Shown here in pieces: positions 60,371 through 64,000 of a DNA stretch of 64,000 bases. The notes under the pieces were generated by a model that ran no database searches, had not been told where the DNA came from, and worked only from the letters and a program-made list of their open reading frames with translations. A program made the translations under genes and the position numbers. The stretch is from Rhodobacteraceae bacterium UBA6197 (lineage in GTDB: Bacteria > Pseudomonadota > Alphaproteobacteria > Rhodobacterales > Rhodobacteraceae). Within the stretch, counting starts at the first letter, position 1. Each line of letters starts with the position of its first letter. Location: the NCBI GenBank assembly GCA_002422085.1, contig DISZ01000018.1, positions 192,962-256,961 on the forward strand, given 5' to 3'.

Positions 60371-61446
60371 CCCCTCCGTTCGCGCGCCCTGCGACGCATC
60401 TTTTCCGCAAAGCGGATGGCTGCGGCAACGGCTTTGTAGTGCTCTGGGCGGATCTCTTGCCCAACTTCGATCGAAGCAAAGAGCGCCCGGGCAGTAGGCG
60501 GATCCGAGTGGATTGGAATACCCGCCTCATTTGCCGCTTCACGTATCCGGGCGGCAACTTCGTCAACTCCCTTGGCAAGGCAGCTCGGCGCATGCCCGGT
60601 TCCGCGCTCCCATTTCAATGCTACCGCATAGTGGGTTGGGTTCACGATCACGACATCGGCTTTGGGAACATCGGCCAACATGCGGTTGGTGGCAATTTCA
60701 ATACCGCGCTGACGCCGCTGAGCCTTCATATGCGGGTCGCCTTCAGACTGCTTCATCTCGTCAATGAGTTCCTGGCGCGACATTCGGTTGCGGCGGATAT
60801 GCTCGGCGCGCTGCCACAGATAATCGATCGCGCTCATGACTATGGAAATAATGAGAACAATTGAGACAAACTCGACTGACAATTGCAGCAACGTAGCGGA
60901 CGCCATCGCTGGTGTCTGATACTGCGTCATCAGGATCTGATTCATCCTGCTCAGCAAGAAATCGCCCAAAACAATGGCTATAATGACCAGCTTCGCAAAG
61001 CTCTTTACAAACTCGAACAGGCCGCCGCGGCCAAACTTTTGCACAGCGTTTGACACGGGATTGATCCGGCTGATCTTTGGCATCAGCTTTTCTGGTGCAA
61101 AAACAATGACACGCTGTGCGAACAGGACGGCTAACACGAAAACCGGTGGCAACAAGAACAGAATGGATACCGAGCCAAAGATGCTGCCGAGAGCACCGAA
61201 GACCGCTCCAGTCTCGCCAGACAAGAACAATCTAGACAATTGGTCGGACTGATCCAGCAGGACCATCAGATGGCTTCCGAAGGATGTGAGGCTTGCCGCG
61301 CCGAAGCCAACGGCCGCAATCAGAAACCCACTATAGGATGCGGCCACAGAAATCTCGGCGGATCGAACCAATTCACCCCGTTTTCTGGCCTCATCCAGTT
61401 TTTGCTGAGTTGGTTCGTGTTCCTTCTCGGTATCATCATCGCTCAT
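60364..61446 (-). CDS. flhB: Flagellar export switch protein FlhB
   Basis: 360 residues from the ATG at 61444-61446; a longer frame upstream is fliR antisense. Four N-terminal membrane helices follow HEPTQQKLDEARKRGEL. The autocleavage site NPTH is at 269-272, the same number as in E. coli, and the cytoplasmic tail follows. It switches export from hook to filament proteins when FliK signals. It overlaps fliR by 4 bp and the FliJ-like gene by 7 bp. Confidence 0.96.
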   Translation of the reverse strand: MSDDDTEKEHEPTQQKLDEARKRGELVRSAEISVAASYSGFLIAAVGFGAASLTSFGSHLMVLLDQSDQLSRLFLSGETGAVFGALGSIFGSVSILFLLPPVFVLAVLFAQRVIVFAPEKLMPKISRINPVSNAVQKFGRGGLFEFVKSFAKLVIIAIVLGDFLLSRMNQILMTQYQTPAMASATLLQLSVEFVSIVLIISIVMSAIDYLWQRAEHIRRNRMSRQELIDEMKQSEGDPHMKAQRRQRGIEIATNRMLADVPKADVVIVNPTHYAVALKWERGTGHAPSCLAKGVDEVAARIREAANEAGIPIHSDPPTARALFASIEVGQEIRPEHYKAVAAAIRFAEKMRRRARERRGW

Positions 61447-62222
61447 TGCGTCACCCGGAAAGGCTGCGCCATGACGTCCTGAAGTGCTCCGTGCCAAATC
61501 AACAAAGCAGTCGGAATGGCAATCGCAAGCACGACCAAGCCACCGGCTGTAAGGGCGGGAGCACCAACAAAGGCCACCATCAGTTGTGGCATCGCGCGGT
61601 TTATGGCGCCAAGGGCCACATTATAGACCAGCGCAGCGACAACAAAAGGTGCGGCCAAAGAAAACGCAAGTGCGAAGCTATGCACCACTCCGTCAAGACC
61701 CCACGATCTGACATCGGCCGCTACCGGAACATGGCCAGGCGGAAATATCTGATAGGTCTCGATCAATGCGCGCGCGATATCGACATGAAGCCCAGACATC
61801 ACGGCCAAAGCCAGGCCGCCCATGATCAGAAGATGGCCGACCGCGGGCTGCGGCTCTCCCGTGGAACCACCAAAAAGCTGAGCCAACGAAGTGGCTTGGG
61901 CAATTATTGTCCCTGCAATCTGAAGAGCTATGACAAACAGGCGTAGGATCAAGCCAAAGACCAGCCCAATCATCGGCTCCGCAATAAGGTAGGGGGCCAG
62001 TACTCGATCAACGGCTGTAACTTCATCCAGATCAGACGATACCGCCGGAGTTACCACCAAGGAAAAAGCAATGGTCAAGGCGATCCGTACTCGAACCGGA
62101 ATTGATTGCTCGCCAAAAGCGGGCAGCAACGCCATGGCGGCGCCGACTCTCAAGAATACGATGAACCCTTCGAAGAGCGCGCTGTTCGCGTAAGCAAGAG
62201 CTGAAACAAGTTGCTCATTCAT
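61443..62222 (-). CDS. fliR: Flagellar export protein FliR
   Basis: 259 residues, about six membrane helices, with the conserved LPAFGEQSIPVRVRIALTIAFS and EPMIGLVFGLILRLFVIALQIAG. It is a core part of the export gate with FliP and FliQ. ATGA overlaps couple it to flhA upstream and flhB downstream. Confidence 0.95.
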   Translation of the reverse strand: MNEQLVSALAYANSALFEGFIVFLRVGAAMALLPAFGEQSIPVRVRIALTIAFSLVVTPAVSSDLDEVTAVDRVLAPYLIAEPMIGLVFGLILRLFVIALQIAGTIIAQATSLAQLFGGSTGEPQPAVGHLLIMGGLALAVMSGLHVDIARALIETYQIFPPGHVPVAADVRSWGLDGVVHSFALAFSLAAPFVVAALVYNVALGAINRAMPQLMVAFVGAPALTAGGLVVLAIAIPTALLIWHGALQDVMAQPFRVTQ

Positions 62223-64000
62223 ACGGGAACCGTCCCAACCATCGAGGGACGCGACTCGACTCCGATCTCTTCGAAGCTCAAGACGGGCGCGTTAATTCCT
62301 TTGGCGCCCAATACCGTGCGAACAAAGCGCCGGCGCCGAGCGGACGTAACCAATGCGGGGAAAACTCCGACTTCACCCGCCCGGGAAATGCGATCAGCAA
62401 TGTTGTTGGCCAAACGGTTGAACTTGTCAGGGGGCAGTGCCACGTCGCCGCCTTTTTCGCCGCCGATCTGAAAAGCGGCAAAAGTATTTTCCCATTCCGG
62501 GGCAAGTTGAAGCAACGGGATTGTTCCGTCTTCGCGCCGGATCTCGGCCACGATCTGAAATCCGAGCCGTTGCCGGACATGCTCACAGATTGCTTCCGGA
62601 TTTTGCAGTCCGCGCACCTCTGAAATCGCCTCAAGGATCAACATCAGGTTGCGGATCGACACGCGCTCTTCCAATAGCAGGCGCAATACGGCCAGCAATA
62701 GATCAACGGGAACTTTCTCCGGAACCAGCTCATCCAAGAGTTTTCGATTCGCCTCCGCACGGGCAGGGTCGGAGACATTCGTGACTTCTTCCAAAAGACG
62801 GCGGAGCGCGCGCAGAGTCATCAAACGGCCAAAGTTCCGCTTGATGACCTCTAGAAGGTGGGTAGCAAGAACCTCTGTTGGACCAACGACGGTTGACCCG
62901 GTCAAAACTGCCTCTTCTTGCATCGTCGTGGCAACCCAGCGAGCCGGCGCACCATAGACGGGTTCGCGCACGTCTTCGCCTTTGGGCAAAAGCTCCCGGT
63001 TGTCGGCGATCAGCGCAAGAATACGATCCGGAAAGAGGCGATCGCGCGCCTGCTCGACGCCCTGAATGCGGATGCGATAGACGCCGCTTTCCAAACTTCC
63101 ATCATCGGTCAACCTGATTTCTGGCAGGATCAGCCCGTAACTCGCGGCAACATGGTTGCGCATATTGGCAATGCGCGCCTCAAGCCCAGTTGCAGGATCA
63201 AGCGCCATCGCAACAAGGTCTGGTGCGAACTCAACATGAATGTCGTCAATATCAAGGATATCCCCAAGCGGTTTGCGGCGGATGGGTTCGGACTGTGCGG
63301 GCATTTTCATTGCTTCGCGGCGCAATCGTTTCTGCTCTGCGCGGCTTACCATAAAGGCAGACAGACCGAGGATGGCCGCACCGGCGATGAACGGCAGAAA
63401 CGGCAACCCGGGCACCAGAGCAAACAGCGCCATCAGGACCGCAACCGTTGCCAATGCTGGCGGGTATTTTCCCAGCTGCCGAAACAGTTCCAGATCAGCG
63501 GCGCCACGGGCGCCACCACGCGACAATAGCAACGCAGACGCAATGGAAATGATCACAGCCGGAATTTGACTTACCAAGCCGTCGCCGACTGTCAGGATTG
63601 CGTAGGTCTCTAGAGCACGACCGACTGGCATATGATGCACCGTGGTGCCAATCACCAAGCCCATCACAAGGTTAAGAAGCGTAATTAGAAGCCCGGCAAC
63701 GGCATCGCCCTTCACAAACTTTGACGCCCCGTCCAAAGAGCCAAAAAACGTGGTTTCGGCCTGTTCTCTTTCGCGCCTGGCACGCGCTTCTGCATGATCG
63801 ATCGCGCCGGCATTCATATCGCTGTCGATCGCCAGTTGCTTGCCAGGCATAGCGTCCAAGGCAAAGCGCGCTCCGACCTCTGCCATGCGTCCGGCGCCCT
63901 TGGTGATAACAATAAAATTGACGATCAGGATCACACCGAATACCACGAGCCCGATCAGCACTGACCCGCCCATGATAAAATTGGCGAAGCCTTCGATGAC
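62219..64000 (-). CDS. flhA: Flagellar export gate protein FlhA, 5' end beyond window
   Basis: The frame is open to the right edge; about 593 residues are visible, so roughly 100 N-terminal residues lie outside (the family is about 690). Membrane helices occupy the visible N-terminal part, with FHIPEP-type loops (KFVKGDAVAGLLITLLN; GDGLVSQIPAVIISIASALL). The cytoplasmic domain follows from about GDILDIDDIHVEFAPDLV to the end. It forms the nonameric docking ring of the export gate. Its stop overlaps the fliR start by 4 bp. Confidence 0.96.
   Translation of the reverse strand, partial: VIEGFANFIMGGSVLIGLVVFGVILIVNFIVITKGAGRMAEVGARFALDAMPGKQLAIDSDMNAGAIDHAEARARREREQAETTFFGSLDGASKFVKGDAVAGLLITLLNLVMGLVIGTTVHHMPVGRALETYAILTVGDGLVSQIPAVIISIASALLLSRGGARGAADLELFRQLGKYPPALATVAVLMALFALVPGLPFLPFIAGAAILGLSAFMVSRAEQKRLRREAMKMPAQSEPIRRKPLGDILDIDDIHVEFAPDLVAMALDPATGLEARIANMRNHVAASYGLILPEIRLTDDGSLESGVYRIRIQGVEQARDRLFPDRILALIADNRELLPKGEDVREPVYGAPARWVATTMQEEAVLTGSTVVGPTEVLATHLLEVIKRNFGRLMTLRALRRLLEEVTNVSDPARAEANRKLLDELVPEKVPVDLLLAVLRLLLEERVSIRNLMLILEAISEVRGLQNPEAICEHVRQRLGFQIVAEIRREDGTIPLLQLAPEWENTFAAFQIGGEKGGDVALPPDKFNRLANNIADRISRAGEVGVFPALVTSARRRRFVRTVLGAKGINAPVLSFEEIGVESRPSMVGTVPV

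Overview
The window looks like chromosomal DNA of a Rhodobacteraceae (Roseobacter-group) alphaproteobacterium. The evidence is the dnaA-dnaN-recF-gyrB block next to rpsT, a crotonase gene, mutM, ubiE and ubiB; a flagellar cluster with the alphaproteobacterial flagellin regulators FlaF and FlbT; an exosortase fused to an EpsI domain of the type known as XrtD in this family; and high-GC coding sequence with short AT-rich intergenic patches. No rRNA, tRNA, CRISPR array or prophage was recognised.

Layout. (1) 1-7604, minus strand: a tightly packed sugar/polysaccharide operon with a glucose-1-phosphate cytidylyltransferase, a fused sugar epimerase/C-methyltransferase, two more C-methyltransferase-like proteins, a flippase, and the start of a nucleotide-sugar dehydrogenase that runs off the left edge. 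(2) 7774-19840: a giant repeat protein with an RTX-like C-terminus, a family 2 glycosyltransferase, an unknown protein, and a complete type I secretion set (ABC exporter, adaptor, outer-membrane lipoprotein). The giant protein is the obvious candidate cargo. (3) 19834-34654: an exopolysaccharide/exosortase locus with initiating sugar transferase, BY-kinase, chain-length protein, ExeA-like ATPase, PrsT-like TPR lipoprotein, Wza-like export protein, outer-membrane barrel, exosortase-EpsI, rhomboid protease, family 4 glycosyltransferase and GDP-mannose synthesis enzyme. (4) 34996-46128: replication and housekeeping block gyrB, recF, dnaN, dnaA, rpsT, enoyl-CoA hydratase, mutM, ubiE, ubiB. (5) 46131-64000: flagellar cluster (flgD, fliK, rod-binding protein, flgN-like, flagellin, flaF, flbT, DUF1217 protein, fliI, flgB, flgC, fliE, fliQ, flgF, flgG, flgA, flgH, fliL-like, fliJ-like, flhB, fliR, flhA), with a complete IS3-family element inserted between fliL-like and fliJ-like.

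How it fits together. Regions 1-3 together could build a surface polysaccharide, export it, and secrete or sort proteins that associate with it. The features most worth a second look are the exosortase-rhomboid pair (two intramembrane proteases 17 bp apart), the giant type I secretion substrate with recently homogenised repeats, the three-member C-methyltransferase set with an epimerase fusion, and the intact IS3 element with a readable frameshift site and a 3-bp target duplication. Starts were adjusted where a ribosome binding site or family length favoured an internal codon; each such case is noted in its entry.
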